Source: Ruminococcus flavefaciens (GTDB taxonomy: Bacteria; Bacillota; Clostridia; Oscillospirales; Ruminococcaceae). From it: 64,000 nt of DNA. The stretch spans positions 62,001 through 126,000 of the forward strand of contig NZ_FPIP01000002.1 of the NCBI RefSeq assembly GCF_900119075.1. Direction: 5' to 3'. Positions 43,398 to 52,456 of the stretch are shown here, piece by piece. Each line of letters opens with the position of its first letter. Within the stretch, counting starts at the first letter, position 1. The notes under the pieces were generated by a model that had not been told where the DNA came from, made no database searches, and saw only the letters and a list, made by a program, of their open reading frames with translations. The position numbers and the translations under genes are program-made.

Positions 43398-43467
43398 GTT
43401 AACAAACTGTTAACTCTCGTCTGAAGGCTCACAAACATGACTTGACAATATGTTGAATTTTGTTAAC
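43398..43467 (-). promoter_or_regulatory. three GTTAAC palindromes upstream of the PucR-type gene
   Basis: GTTAAC occurs at 43398, 43409 and 43462, within TTGTTAACAA, CTGTTAACT and TTGTTAACAT. The offsets of 11 and 53 bp are near one and five helical turns, so they could be bound on one face. An ATTTACCA/TGGTAAAT hairpin lies alongside. Confidence 0.4.
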
Positions 43468-43510
43468 ATTTACCAATGATGGTAAATTCTTTGTAACCGA
43501 CTTGTAATTT

Positions 43511-45280
43511 TTACATCTTCTCGGGACGGTCGATATTGAGTATCTCCAGTGTGTTTCTCAGTACCTGACGTACTGCAACGCTGAGGAGGATACGTGCGTC
43601 CCTGAGCTGTTCTGTCTCGGCGTTCTTTACGCTGCAGGCGTCATAGAAGCGGTGGAACAGAGTTGCAAGGTCGATAGTGTACTTGGTGATTTTTGCGGGA
43701 TCGTAGGTCTTAGCCGCAAGGTCTATCTCCTTCGGAAGTGAAGCAAGATGACGGATAAGCTCTATCTCGCGGGGATCGGAGAGAAGGTCAAAGTCTGCTG
43801 ATGCAGGCACGTTGATACCCTCGTCTGCCAGATTGCGGAGCATACTGCAAATTCTTGCGTGTGCATACTGAACGTAGTATACGGGGTTCTGTGAGGTCTT
43901 TTCGATTGCCAGACCGAGGTCGAACTCAAACTGTGAATTTGCCTCGCGGAGATTGAAGAAGAATCTCGCAGCATCTATCGGTATCTCGTCAAGGAGAGTT
44001 ACCAGTGTGATAGCCTTGCCGCTTCTCTTTGAGAGCTTTACTGTCTCGCCGTTGCGGACAAGTCTTACCATCTGCATAAGAACTACATCGAGCTTTGTCT
44101 CGTCAACGCCGAGAGCGTTGAGAGCGGCTTTGAGCCTCGGAACATAACCGTGGTGGTCTGCACCGAGAACGTTGATAGCCTTATCGAAGCCTCTTGTTAC
44201 CAGCTTGTTGTAGTGGTAAGCGATATCGGGAACGATGTATGTGTAAAGACCGTTGCTTCTCTTGAGCACGAAGTCCTTGTCCATGCCGTATTCCGTAGCC
44301 TTGAACCATATAGCGCCGTCCTGCTCGTAAGCCTTTCCTGCCTCCATGAGCTTGTCAACTACCAGCTTTGTCTCGTTCTTTTCGTGAACTGTGCTCTCTC
44401 TGAACCAGTTGTCGTAAACGATACGGTACTTTTTGAGGTCACGTTCCAGACCTGCTATATTAATAGGAAGCGCATAGTCAACGAGAGCCTTGCGGCGCTC
44501 TGTCTCGGAAACGCTTTCCATAGCCTTGCCGTTTATATCGTAGAAGTTCTTGGCGTGTTCGATGATATCGGTGCCGAGGTAAACGTCCTCGGGCATCTGG
44601 AACTCTCCGCCTTCGCCGCTGCCCTCATAGATAACGGAGCAGAGCTTGTCGGCGTCGTCCTTGTACTGAGCCATGAGCTCCTGTCCCTTTGGCGAGCAGA
44701 GCTGTAAGTATCTGAGCTCCAAGGACTTTCCGAACTTTTCTATCTGATTGCCTGCGTCATTTACGTAGAACTCACGCTCTGCGTGATAGCCTGCCCACTG
44801 GAGCACGCTTGCGAGACAGTCTCCGATAGCGCCGCCTCTTGCATTACCGATATGCATAGGACCTGTGGGGTTTGCGGAAACGAACTCAACGAGGACTTTC
44901 TTGCCCTTGCCAAGCTCGGTCTTGCCGTAGTCGCCGCCCTCTTCAAGAACGTTGCGCACTACGTCCGAGAACCAGCTTCTTCCAAGGAAGAAATTGAGGA
45001 ATCCCGGTCCTGCAACCTCTGCCTTCTCGAAGATAGTGCCCTCAAGGCTGAGTTTCTCACAGATGAGCTCTGCTATCTTTCTCGGAGGCATTTTAAGAGC
45101 CTTTGCGCATACCATAGCGGTATTTGCTGCGAAATCGCCGTGTGACTTATCCGCAGGTATCTCGATGTTGAAGCTCGGCAGCGGAACTGCCGGGATAGTT
45201 TCCTCGGATACCAGAACTCCGAGAGCGTCCATGATTATCTCACGGAGACGCAGGGAGGCGGAATTGATAAGGTCTGACAT
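43511..45280 (-). CDS. argS: arginyl-tRNA synthetase
   Basis: A 589-residue class I enzyme. The HIGH motif is in NPTGPMHIGNARGGAIGDCL near residue 136 and the KMSKS equivalent is TVKLSKRSGKA. The C-terminal anticodon domain has YVQYAHARICSMLR, and the N-terminal Arg-S domain has PADKSHGDFAANTAMVCAK. ATG after GAAAGGAT. It follows the DUF1934 gene by 23 bp, the same pair as ywiB-argS in Bacillus. Confidence 0.97.
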   Translation of the reverse strand: MSDLINSASLRLREIIMDALGVLVSEETIPAVPLPSFNIEIPADKSHGDFAANTAMVCAKALKMPPRKIAELICEKLSLEGTIFEKAEVAGPGFLNFFLGRSWFSDVVRNVLEEGGDYGKTELGKGKKVLVEFVSANPTGPMHIGNARGGAIGDCLASVLQWAGYHAEREFYVNDAGNQIEKFGKSLELRYLQLCSPKGQELMAQYKDDADKLCSVIYEGSGEGGEFQMPEDVYLGTDIIEHAKNFYDINGKAMESVSETERRKALVDYALPINIAGLERDLKKYRIVYDNWFRESTVHEKNETKLVVDKLMEAGKAYEQDGAIWFKATEYGMDKDFVLKRSNGLYTYIVPDIAYHYNKLVTRGFDKAINVLGADHHGYVPRLKAALNALGVDETKLDVVLMQMVRLVRNGETVKLSKRSGKAITLVTLLDEIPIDAARFFFNLREANSQFEFDLGLAIEKTSQNPVYYVQYAHARICSMLRNLADEGINVPASADFDLLSDPREIELIRHLASLPKEIDLAAKTYDPAKITKYTIDLATLFHRFYDACSVKNAETEQLRDARILLSVAVRQVLRNTLEILNIDRPEKM

Positions 45281-45303
45281 TTTATCTATCCTTTCTTTCG
45301 GGC

Positions 45304-45726
45304 TCAGTTCTGAGCCTGTACTGTCATTATTATCTCGTTATCTGAAAGATACGAGGAATTGAGGTCAAGTGTATACTTCATATACAGCCTGCCGTTTTCG
45401 GCAAGAGTATTCTCTATAGCGTGGGTGTAGACGCCTATCTGCAAGTTGCCGTAGGGAGTGCCGTACTGACAGAAGTGCTTTCGTCCTATCTCCAGAGAGA
45501 GTACGGAATTTGCCGTGCCCTCACGGGTAATGGAGGCGTTCTTGCAGTTGTCCACCTTTATCGTAGTGACAGAGCCCTCGAAGCCTGTAGCCGAGGTGTC
45601 CTCATAGGAGATTATATCCCAGCCGTTTTCACGGGTGAGACTTGCCTTGGTGAGCAGCTCGGTCTCGCTTTTCTCGTTCTCCTGCCACTGTATGCTCGTA
45701 AGAGAGATCAAAACGTTATTTTTCAA
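45304..45726 (-). CDS. DUF1934 (YwiB-like) calycin-fold protein
   Basis: A 140-residue beta-rich cytoplasmic protein. VLISLTSIQWQENEKSETEL, then KASLTRENGWDIISYEDTSA, and near the end MKYTLDLNSSYLSDNEI. Matches the DUF1934/YwiB family, which has a lipocalin-like barrel and no known function. It sits between argS and the D-Ala-D-Ala ligase homologue. ATG after AAGGAGAT. Confidence 0.85.
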   Translation of the reverse strand: MKNNVLISLTSIQWQENEKSETELLTKASLTRENGWDIISYEDTSATGFEGSVTTIKVDNCKNASITREGTANSVLSLEIGRKHFCQYGTPYGNLQIGVYTHAIENTLAENGRLYMKYTLDLNSSYLSDNEIIMTVQAQN

Positions 45727-45758
45727 TGTTATCTCCTTAAATATCTTTTATCTCAGGC

Positions 45759-46832
45759 TCAGTATGTCCTGTCGGCGTTTTCGATAGCCTGTTCCAGCAG
45801 CATATCTATGAGATCCTCATGCTCGTAGCCCAGCTGCTCCATGAGCTTTGAGAAAACGCTGTTCTGTCTGAGTCCCGGCATAGTGCCTATCTTGTTCAGC
45901 AGGAGCTCTCCGTCCTCGGTGAGGAAGAGGTCAACTCTTGCGAAGCCCTTGCAGCCCAGAGCCTTGAACGCAGTAACAGCTATCTCCTTAGCCTTGTTTC
46001 TTATTTCGGGAGTTATATCCGCAGGGATAGTGAGGTCGTCTCCCGAGCTTACATTGAAGTTGCTCGGATCGTACAGCTTGTCATCGGCGATTATCTCTCC
46101 GATAGGCGAGCAGACAGGCGTATCATAGCCGTAAACTGCCGCTTCAAGTTTTCTTGCCTTGACGTATTTCTCAACTATGACCTTGTTGTCGTTGGAGAAA
46201 GCCACCTTTACAGCCTTGATGAATTCCTCGGGGCTGTTTACGAAGCTTATGCCCTGATTGCTGCCGCTGTTTGCAGGCTTTACAACTAAATTGCAGCCGA
46301 ATTTCTCAGCTATCTCGGCACATCTCTTGTCGAGGTCGTTCAGTTCGCGCTGAGTTATGAGCTCCCATTCGGGAGTTTTGATATCGTAGTCGTCCATGAC
46401 CATGTGTGTATGGGACTTATCCATGCACGAAGCGCAGGCGAGCACTCCGCTGCCCACATAGGGGATACCCGAAAGGTCGAGAAGTCCCTGTATCGTACCG
46501 TCGCCGCCGCGCTTACCCATGAGTATCGGCAGTACAACGTCTATTTTCTTGACTGAGGTCTTACCGTTTTCAATGGTGATTATGCCTCTGTGTATCGGAT
46601 CGGGGGAAATGAAAGCCGAAGTGCAGTCTGTATTCTGCTCCCATGTTCCGTCAGCTATCTCCTCGGGTGAGCCGGGGAAGAACAGCCAGCGTCCCTTACG
46701 GTTAATTCCTATTGAGATAACCTCATAGGTGTCTCTTGGTATATTCTTTATGACCTCTGCGGCAGAAGCCAGTGAAAGGGCGTGTTCCCGAGCAGTGCCG
46801 CCGAAGATCACAGCCGCTTTTATCTTTGCCAT
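45759..46832 (-). CDS. D-Ala-D-Ala ligase homologue lacking catalytic residues
   Basis: A 357-residue ATP-grasp protein that aligns along its length with Ddl (AAVIFGGTAREHALSLASAA; GTIQGLLDLSGIPYVGSGV; GCKGFARVDLFL). Key sites differ: the His of the usual LHGxxGEDG is Met105 and its Glu is Gly110 (LMGKRGGDG). The metal-binding NExNTxPG reads NKIGTMPG, with Lys314 and Gly316 replacing Glu and Asn. GSSVG is GSNQG, and the usual YDYxxKY is YDPSNF. Several independent losses argue against normal D-Ala-D-Ala synthesis. It could be a regulator, a wall-binding protein or an ATP-grasp enzyme with another substrate. ATG after AAAGGAG. Confidence 0.85.
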   Translation of the reverse strand: MAKIKAAVIFGGTAREHALSLASAAEVIKNIPRDTYEVISIGINRKGRWLFFPGSPEEIADGTWEQNTDCTSAFISPDPIHRGIITIENGKTSVKKIDVVLPILMGKRGGDGTIQGLLDLSGIPYVGSGVLACASCMDKSHTHMVMDDYDIKTPEWELITQRELNDLDKRCAEIAEKFGCNLVVKPANSGSNQGISFVNSPEEFIKAVKVAFSNDNKVIVEKYVKARKLEAAVYGYDTPVCSPIGEIIADDKLYDPSNFNVSSGDDLTIPADITPEIRNKAKEIAVTAFKALGCKGFARVDLFLTEDGELLLNKIGTMPGLRQNSVFSKLMEQLGYEHEDLIDMLLEQAIENADRTY

Positions 46833-46892
46833 ATGCGTCTCCTTTATATATAGTACCCTGAAATTTCTGTTGTCATTTTCAAGTATCACTAT

Positions 46893-46921
46893 ATTTTATC
46901 ATATTTCACAAAAAACTGCAA
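46893..46921 (-). promoter_or_regulatory. promoter of the Ddl-like gene
   Basis: On the minus strand TTGCAG, 17 bp, TAAAAT. It would drive the Ddl-like gene, DUF1934 and argS. Confidence 0.55.
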
Positions 46922-47126
46922 GTATTTTTTGCGGAAATGAAGAATAACACAGTGAAATTCGCAAGGATAGTACATTGCGGACAATTTTTAACACTCGGTT
47001 TTGTGCACAATCACAATGAAATTATAGCTTTTTCATCAAATTGACGGAGAACCCCTTAGTAAAAATGACGAAGCAAAAAGAGCTTGTTCCGTAAAAAAGA
47101 TCATTTTTTGACGTTTACTGGTCGGC

Positions 47127-47155
47127 TTGACTTTAATGTAAAAATAATATATAAT
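47127..47155 (+). promoter_or_regulatory. promoter of the gene at 47198
   Basis: TTGACT, 17 bp, TATAAT, about 40 bp before the start codon. Confidence 0.85.
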
Positions 47156-47197
47156 CATTTTATGATATTAGGGATATCATAGATCGGAGGATTTAAC

Positions 47198-48187
47198 ATG
47201 AAAATAATCAAAAGAGCTTTACTGTGGCTGTCCATTATGCTGGTGCTGGAATTACTTATCAATGCGGTAGGAGCATTTATTGTCAAGCGCGTTGGAGCAG
47301 AGAATCTGATCAATTCAATGAGCGGCTACTCGAAAAGAACTGAAATGATCCTTCACCCGACATTTAGAGAGGAAAACGACGGAAAGGCCAACGGGCTTTC
47401 TGGACTTGCGGTCCGCACTATCCTCAGTGACGGCAGGCTTTATAATCACACAAAGTTCGGATATAATTTCCTGTTCCTCAACTTCACTATGGAGCAGTCT
47501 GTGGTGTTCTTTGATAAGGACGGCACAACTCAGGTGTCATCGGGAATATTCAATATCGCTTATGAGGACAGAGGCTCTAAAACGGATTATATAAAGTTCC
47601 CTGTGGGAATTATTGACGTTAAGGAGCTTTGCGCTCAGAGCAATGCAAAGGAGCTGTACAGCGCTCTTGAGAAAAAGCAGTACGACTCTATAAGGCTGGA
47701 CGAGTATTCAGTCGACGAGGACTATATTGTCAGACCTAAGAAAATGACCTTACTCGATCCGGATAAAAATGCCATACAGAGCTTTGAGTTTCCGTGTGAG
47801 GGCGAGATAATCAAAGACGACAGCATTTACGTTTATGATATGATCGAATTGAACGAACAGATGAGAAATTCTTCCACATCATTGTGCAAGAAGATGAAAG
47901 ATGTGTACGACGGTAAGCTGAAGACTGATAAGACAGCCATGAAGCTTATGAAGGAAGCTGATTTTTCAAAGAGTGCCCAGAGTGTTGACAAAACAAGCTA
48001 TGGTTTTGCGAGTTTTACCTCAAAGCACGTTGAGACCTATGACGGCAGTGCCATGACATTTGCTCTGCGCTTCAACTACATAAAGGGAGTTATCCTTTAT
48101 ACCATAATCTTTGCAGTTATCCTGACGGCTATTCTGCTGCCCATATGGATACACAAGGACAGAAAAATCCAGAACAGCTATTACTGA
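47198..48187 (+). CDS. unknown membrane protein with two terminal helices
   Basis: A 329-residue protein. An N-terminal helix (about 7-29, LLWLSIMLVLELLINAVGAF) and a C-terminal helix (about 298-318, GVILYTIIFAVILTAILLPI) flank an outer domain of about 265 residues. That domain includes SVVFFDKDGTTQVSSGIFNI and FASFTSKHVETYDGSAM. The ribosome site is CGGAGGA. I recognise no family; it is a single-gene unit with its own promoter and terminator. Confidence 0.75.
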   Translation: MKIIKRALLWLSIMLVLELLINAVGAFIVKRVGAENLINSMSGYSKRTEMILHPTFREENDGKANGLSGLAVRTILSDGRLYNHTKFGYNFLFLNFTMEQSVVFFDKDGTTQVSSGIFNIAYEDRGSKTDYIKFPVGIIDVKELCAQSNAKELYSALEKKQYDSIRLDEYSVDEDYIVRPKKMTLLDPDKNAIQSFEFPCEGEIIKDDSIYVYDMIELNEQMRNSSTSLCKKMKDVYDGKLKTDKTAMKLMKEADFSKSAQSVDKTSYGFASFTSKHVETYDGSAMTFALRFNYIKGVILYTIIFAVILTAILLPIWIHKDRKIQNSYY

Positions 48188-48196
48188 TAAATCAAA

Positions 48197-48230
48197 GAGC
48201 CTTCGGACGCATTGTCCGAAGGCTCGAAAA
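48197..48230. terminator. terminator between convergent genes
   Basis: A 12-bp perfect stem GAGCCTTCGGAC/GTCCGAAGGCTC with loop GCATT. T-rich tail only on the minus side (TTTGATTT); it probably serves both genes. Confidence 0.75.
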
Positions 48231-48235
48231 GTACA

Positions 48236-49255
48236 TTATCTTATGCCGAGGGAGTTGTCCTCAGGCTGGAGCTTATCGTGGGCGAGGATATAGTCGTATA
48301 CCTCGGTCACGGTAGTGAATGCGACTCCCACATAGCTGTCAGCGCAGCCGTAATAAAGGGCGATACGTCCTGAAGCTGCGTCGGTAAGGGCAGCGCATGG
48401 GAAGCATACATTTGGCACGAAGCCCCGTTCCTCATACTCCGTTTCGGGAGCGAGGAGATAGTTCTCACAGCGGTGAAGCACCCGTGAGGGTTCATTGATA
48501 TCGAGGATAGCTCCGCCAATGCTGTAAACATAGCCGTTGCAGGTGTTGACAACTCCGTGATAGAACAGCAGCCAGCCCTTATCGGTCTCGATAGGAGCAG
48601 CTCCGCCGCCTATTTTCAGACTTTCCCACCAGTTGTCGGAGCGCCCCATGACATGGCGGTGACGTCCCCAGAACTCCATATCGGGGCTCTCTGAGAGGAA
48701 GATGTCACCGAAAGCGGTGTGACCGTTGTCACAGGGACGCGACAGCATAACGTAATTGCCGTTTATCTTTCGAGGGAAAAGCACGGCGTTTCGGTTATAT
48801 GGGAGATATGGGTTCTCAATGCGCTCAAAGCGCTTGAAATCGAGGGTTCTGGCAATGCCTATAGTAGGTCCGTATGCGTCCTGACACCACATGATATAGT
48901 AGGTGTCCTCCACCTTTACAAGCCTTGGATCGTAGGCATAGGGCGGCATGAATGGCTCGCCGTTTTTATCGGTGAAGGGTATCTTTTCCGAGTCGAACTC
49001 CCAGTGCAGAGCGTCCTTGCTCCTGCCGAGATAGATGTGAGGGATACCGTTGCGCTGCTCTCCGCGGAATACGCCTATATATCCGCCGTTGTAGGGCGTT
49101 ACTGCGCTGTTGAATATCCTTGCCACCTCGGGCAGTGGATTTCTGCCGATAATGGGGTTCGCGGTGTATCTCCAGAGTGGAGATGTGCAGTCTTTCGGCT
49201 TGTCCTGCCACGGTATAGACGGCAGGTCTGCTCCAATAATTTTAATATCCGCCAT
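48236..49255 (-). CDS. GH130 beta-1,4-mannooligosaccharide phosphorylase
   Basis: A 339-residue five-bladed propeller enzyme that splits beta-1,4-mannosides with phosphate to give mannose 1-phosphate, in the cytoplasm. It resembles RaMP2 of R. albus. Sequence: YTANPIIGRNPLPEVARIFN, YAYDPRLVKVEDTYYIMW with the catalytic Asp109, PRKINGNYVMLSRPCDNGH, and WESLKIGGGAAPIETDKGWL. It would use mannan-derived oligosaccharides. No epimerase or mannose transporter lies beside it. ATG after AAAGGAG. Confidence 0.9.
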   Translation of the reverse strand: MADIKIIGADLPSIPWQDKPKDCTSPLWRYTANPIIGRNPLPEVARIFNSAVTPYNGGYIGVFRGEQRNGIPHIYLGRSKDALHWEFDSEKIPFTDKNGEPFMPPYAYDPRLVKVEDTYYIMWCQDAYGPTIGIARTLDFKRFERIENPYLPYNRNAVLFPRKINGNYVMLSRPCDNGHTAFGDIFLSESPDMEFWGRHRHVMGRSDNWWESLKIGGGAAPIETDKGWLLFYHGVVNTCNGYVYSIGGAILDINEPSRVLHRCENYLLAPETEYEERGFVPNVCFPCAALTDAASGRIALYYGCADSYVGVAFTTVTEVYDYILAHDKLQPEDNSLGIR

Positions 49256-49483
49256 AACAAACTCCTTTAATCCTTAGTATGGATTAATTAAATTATAGCG
49301 TGATAATCTTGTTAAGTCAATAGATTAGTAAAATTTAAGTAAATTTCGTGAAAATGCACTATTATCGAGGCTGTAATTTTACGGCTTAAAATTTACAGAA
49401 AAATATAGAATGTTACGTTGGATAGGTGTATAATTAAGAAAAACAGTATCGCCTTAAATAATAACTTAAAAGGAGCTGTGGGT

Positions 49484-50770
49484 ATGAATTTTTATGACCT
49501 TATAAACGGAATATCAAACGGAGCCTTTGACGAGCAGCTCCGTATGCTCTACGGAAACAGTGAAAAGGCTGTATTACGGGCAAGAGCCCGTTATCTCAGT
49601 GCGGCTGAGGGCTTCTCGCGGCTATGTCCAGAGTGCGGTGAGATACACGTTTACTCGGCTTCGGGACGTACCGAGGTGGGCGGAAACCACACCGACCACC
49701 AGCACGGCTGTGTGCTTGCGGCGGCTGTAAGCCTTGATATAATCGCAATCGTGGCTTTTCACGACGAGGGCGTTATCCGCGTGACCTCCGAGGGCTACCC
49801 TCAGAATGTGGTCTCGCTGGACGACCTTGACGTGAAAGTGGAGGAAAAGGGAACTTCTGCGGCGCTTATCCGCGGAATAGCGAAAAAATTCACGGATATG
49901 GGCGTGGAGATAGGCGGCTTTGACGCCTATATGACATCGGACGTTCTCAGCGGCAGCGGCCTTTCCTCATCGGCGGCATTCGAGGTGCTTATCGCTGCTA
50001 TTATAAATGAGCAGTACAACGGCGGACGGACCGAGCCTGCGGAGCTGGCTAAAATAAGCCAGTACGCTGAAAACGTGTACTTCGGCAAGGCAAGCGGTCT
50101 CATGGACCAGACTGTCTGCGCCGCAGGGGGCTTCGTTGCCATTGATTTTGCCGAGCCCGACAAGCCGCAGATAACCAATGTGGACTTCGACTTTGAAAAG
50201 GCAGGATACTCGGTGTGCATTACCGATACAAAGGGCAGTCACGCCGACCTTTCCGACGAGTACAGCGCTGTTTCTGCGGAAATGAAGCACGTTGCGGAGG
50301 CTATGGGCTGCGGATATCTCCGCGAAGCCGACGAGGAGGAGTTTTATGAGAAGCTGCCGAAGCTCCGCGAGAAATGCACCGACAGGGAGCTGCTTCGTGC
50401 CGCTCATTTCTTTGCCGAGAACAGGCGAGCTGTTGAAGAGGCGCAGGCTCTTGCAGAGGGCGATACAGAGCGATTCTTTGAGCTGGTGAACCAGTCGGGG
50501 ACTTCCTCGGCGGAGCTGCTGCAAAATCTCTATTCAAACAAGGATCCGCAGTGTCAGCAGATACCGCTGGCAATAATGCTGAGCAAGCGATTTTTGGGCG
50601 AAAGCGGCGCTGTGAGAGTTCACGGCGGCGGCTTCGCAGGAACGATACAGGCATTTGTGCCGACGTATCTTGCGGCGGACTACGCCGCGGAAATGGAGCG
50701 CGTATTCGGCGAGGGCAGCTGTTATGTGCTGACTGTGCGCCCTGTAGGAGGATATGAGCTAAAATCATAA
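49484..50770 (+). CDS. galK: galactokinase
   Basis: A 428-residue GHMP kinase that makes galactose 1-phosphate. GRTEVGGNHTDHQHG near residue 65 is the galactose site, LSGSGLSSSAAFEV the phosphate loop, and VRVHGGGFAGTIQAF the third GHMP motif. ATG 49484 after AAAAGGAG; the frame is open 22 codons upstream but that part lies in the leader. No galT or galE follows; instead repeat copy D separates it from cca. Confidence 0.93.
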   Translation: MNFYDLINGISNGAFDEQLRMLYGNSEKAVLRARARYLSAAEGFSRLCPECGEIHVYSASGRTEVGGNHTDHQHGCVLAAAVSLDIIAIVAFHDEGVIRVTSEGYPQNVVSLDDLDVKVEEKGTSAALIRGIAKKFTDMGVEIGGFDAYMTSDVLSGSGLSSSAAFEVLIAAIINEQYNGGRTEPAELAKISQYAENVYFGKASGLMDQTVCAAGGFVAIDFAEPDKPQITNVDFDFEKAGYSVCITDTKGSHADLSDEYSAVSAEMKHVAEAMGCGYLREADEEEFYEKLPKLREKCTDRELLRAAHFFAENRRAVEEAQALAEGDTERFFELVNQSGTSSAELLQNLYSNKDPQCQQIPLAIMLSKRFLGESGAVRVHGGGFAGTIQAFVPTYLAADYAAEMERVFGEGSCYVLTVRPVGGYELKS

Positions 50771-50778
50771 TTTACATT

Positions 50779-51072
50779 TGTAGGGGACGCCGTCTCGGCG
50801 TCCCGAAAATGGGTGCTGTAGGGGGCGATGACCACATCGTCCCGTTAAGGGACGCCCTCACTTGCAGGGCGTCCCCTCTCAAAAAACAGTCCACTGGACT
50901 GTTTTTTGATTCACCCCTTGCGGAGCGCCTTCGTAACTGTGGGGCTTTGCCCCAGGCTAACCGCCCCAGCCCCTCTGTCGCTTTGCGACATCTCCCCACA
51001 CTGTGGGGAGTCACCCCACAAGGGCTGTCTGCCCTTGACCTGACCAAAGGAACACAGTCCCTTTGGAATCCC
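50779..51072 (+). repeat. mosaic hairpin repeat, copy D
   Basis: A GGGGACGCC/GGCGTCCC palindrome, GGGGCGATG/CATCGTCCC, GGGACGCCC/GGGCGTCCC, CAAAAAACAGTCC/GGACTGTTTTTTG, GGGGC/GCCCC, then the two-hairpin module reversed (50970-51013) and the CCAAAGG/CCTTTGG end. It fills nearly all of the 360 bp between galK and cca. Confidence 0.88.
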
Positions 51073-51130
51073 ATTCATGGATTCCACAAGTAATTACGCT
51101 AAATTTTGATTTACGAAAGGAGAGGCTGCC

Positions 51131-52456
51131 TTGACAATAGGTGCTAATACGGAAAAGATACTGACAGAGCTGGAAAATCACGGCTTTGAAGCATATATGG
51201 TGGGCGGCTGCGTCCGCGACGGAATAATGGGCAGAGAGTGCAATGACATCGACATTACAACAAACGCCATCCCCGAGCAGATGTTAGCGGTTTTCAGCGG
51301 ATATAAGGTCATTCCTACGGGCATTAAGCACGGCACGGTGACAGTCCTCTGCGGCGGCGAGTCCTTTGAGATAACCACATACCGCATTGACGGGGAGTAC
51401 ACCGACCACCGCCGTCCCGACGAGGTGCGGTTCACCGCTGATATAGCCGACGACCTTGCGCGGCGCGATTTTTCGGTAAATGCTGTGGCTATGGACAGGC
51501 ACGGCGGTATCGTTGATCCCTTCGGCGGCAGAGCCGACATGGAATCGGGCATTATCCGCTGTGTGGGCGTGCCGCAGGAACGCTTCTCCGAGGACGCCCT
51601 GCGGATTCTCAGGGCTGTGCGCTTTTCGTCGCAGCTTGGCTTTATGATAGACGGGGCTACTGCCGAGGCTGTCCACAGCATGAGGACAGATTTGCGGAAT
51701 ATCTCCTCCGAGCGTATCCGTGACGAGCTGGACAAGCTCATCTGCGGCAAAAATGCCGTTGAGGTGCTTCTGGGATACAGCGACGTCATCACAGCAGTTA
51801 TCCCCGAATTTCAGCCAAGTATAGGCCTCGACCAGCGCTCACCCTACCACAGGTACGACGTCTGGGAGCACACTGTCCGCGCACTGGCGACAGCTCCTGC
51901 CGAGAATATGAAGCTCCGCAGAGCTCTGCTTTATCACGATATCGGCAAGCCTGCCTGCATGAAGCTGGACGAAACGGGCAGGGGACACTTCAAGCAGCAT
52001 GACCGCGTTGGCGCTGAAATGACCTCGGAGATAATGAAGCGGCTCCACTACGACAACAAGACTATCGCCTATACTTCGGCACTTATCGCTAATCACAGCA
52101 AGAAGCTCCGCAATAAGACAGACGTCAAGAAGATGATGTGCAAAATAGGCGACGAGCTGTTCTTTGAGCTTATGGAGATGAAAAAGTGCGATAATTCCGC
52201 AAAAAACGAGTTCGTACTGGAAGAAAACGTCTTTTTTGACAAGCTGGCAGACATCGGACGTGAGATAATCTCAAATGACGAATGCAGGAGCATTCGCGGA
52301 CTGGCGGTCAATGGCTCGGAGCTTGCGGCGCTTGGACTTATAGGCGCGGAAATAGGCGAGATACAGCGTGAAATGCTGGAGCTCGTCATGGAGGAGGAGC
52401 TCCCAAATGATAAGACGGAGCTTATCAAATTTGCAGAACAGAGGTGCAGAAAATGA
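51131..52456 (+). CDS. cca: CCA tRNA nucleotidyltransferase
   Basis: A 441-residue class II enzyme that builds or repairs the CCA end of tRNA. YMVGGCVRDGIMGRECNDID carries the catalytic Asp pair, and YRIDGEYTDHRRPDEVRF, RRDFSVNAVAMD and EDALRILRAVRFSSQLGF follow. A C-terminal HD-type domain has LYHDIGKPACMKL and ANHSKKLRN. The start is TTG at 51131 with GAAAGGAGA 8 bp before. It overlaps pflA by 4 bp. Confidence 0.95.
   Translation: MTIGANTEKILTELENHGFEAYMVGGCVRDGIMGRECNDIDITTNAIPEQMLAVFSGYKVIPTGIKHGTVTVLCGGESFEITTYRIDGEYTDHRRPDEVRFTADIADDLARRDFSVNAVAMDRHGGIVDPFGGRADMESGIIRCVGVPQERFSEDALRILRAVRFSSQLGFMIDGATAEAVHSMRTDLRNISSERIRDELDKLICGKNAVEVLLGYSDVITAVIPEFQPSIGLDQRSPYHRYDVWEHTVRALATAPAENMKLRRALLYHDIGKPACMKLDETGRGHFKQHDRVGAEMTSEIMKRLHYDNKTIAYTSALIANHSKKLRNKTDVKKMMCKIGDELFFELMEMKKCDNSAKNEFVLEENVFFDKLADIGREIISNDECRSIRGLAVNGSELAALGLIGAEIGEIQREMLELVMEEELPNDKTELIKFAEQRCRK

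Larger units (their letters stand above)
46833..47197. other. 365-bp divergent intergenic region
   Basis: AT-rich, with one promoter in each direction (minus 46893-46921, plus 47127-47155). No repeat element, gene or clear hairpin in between. Confidence 0.7.
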
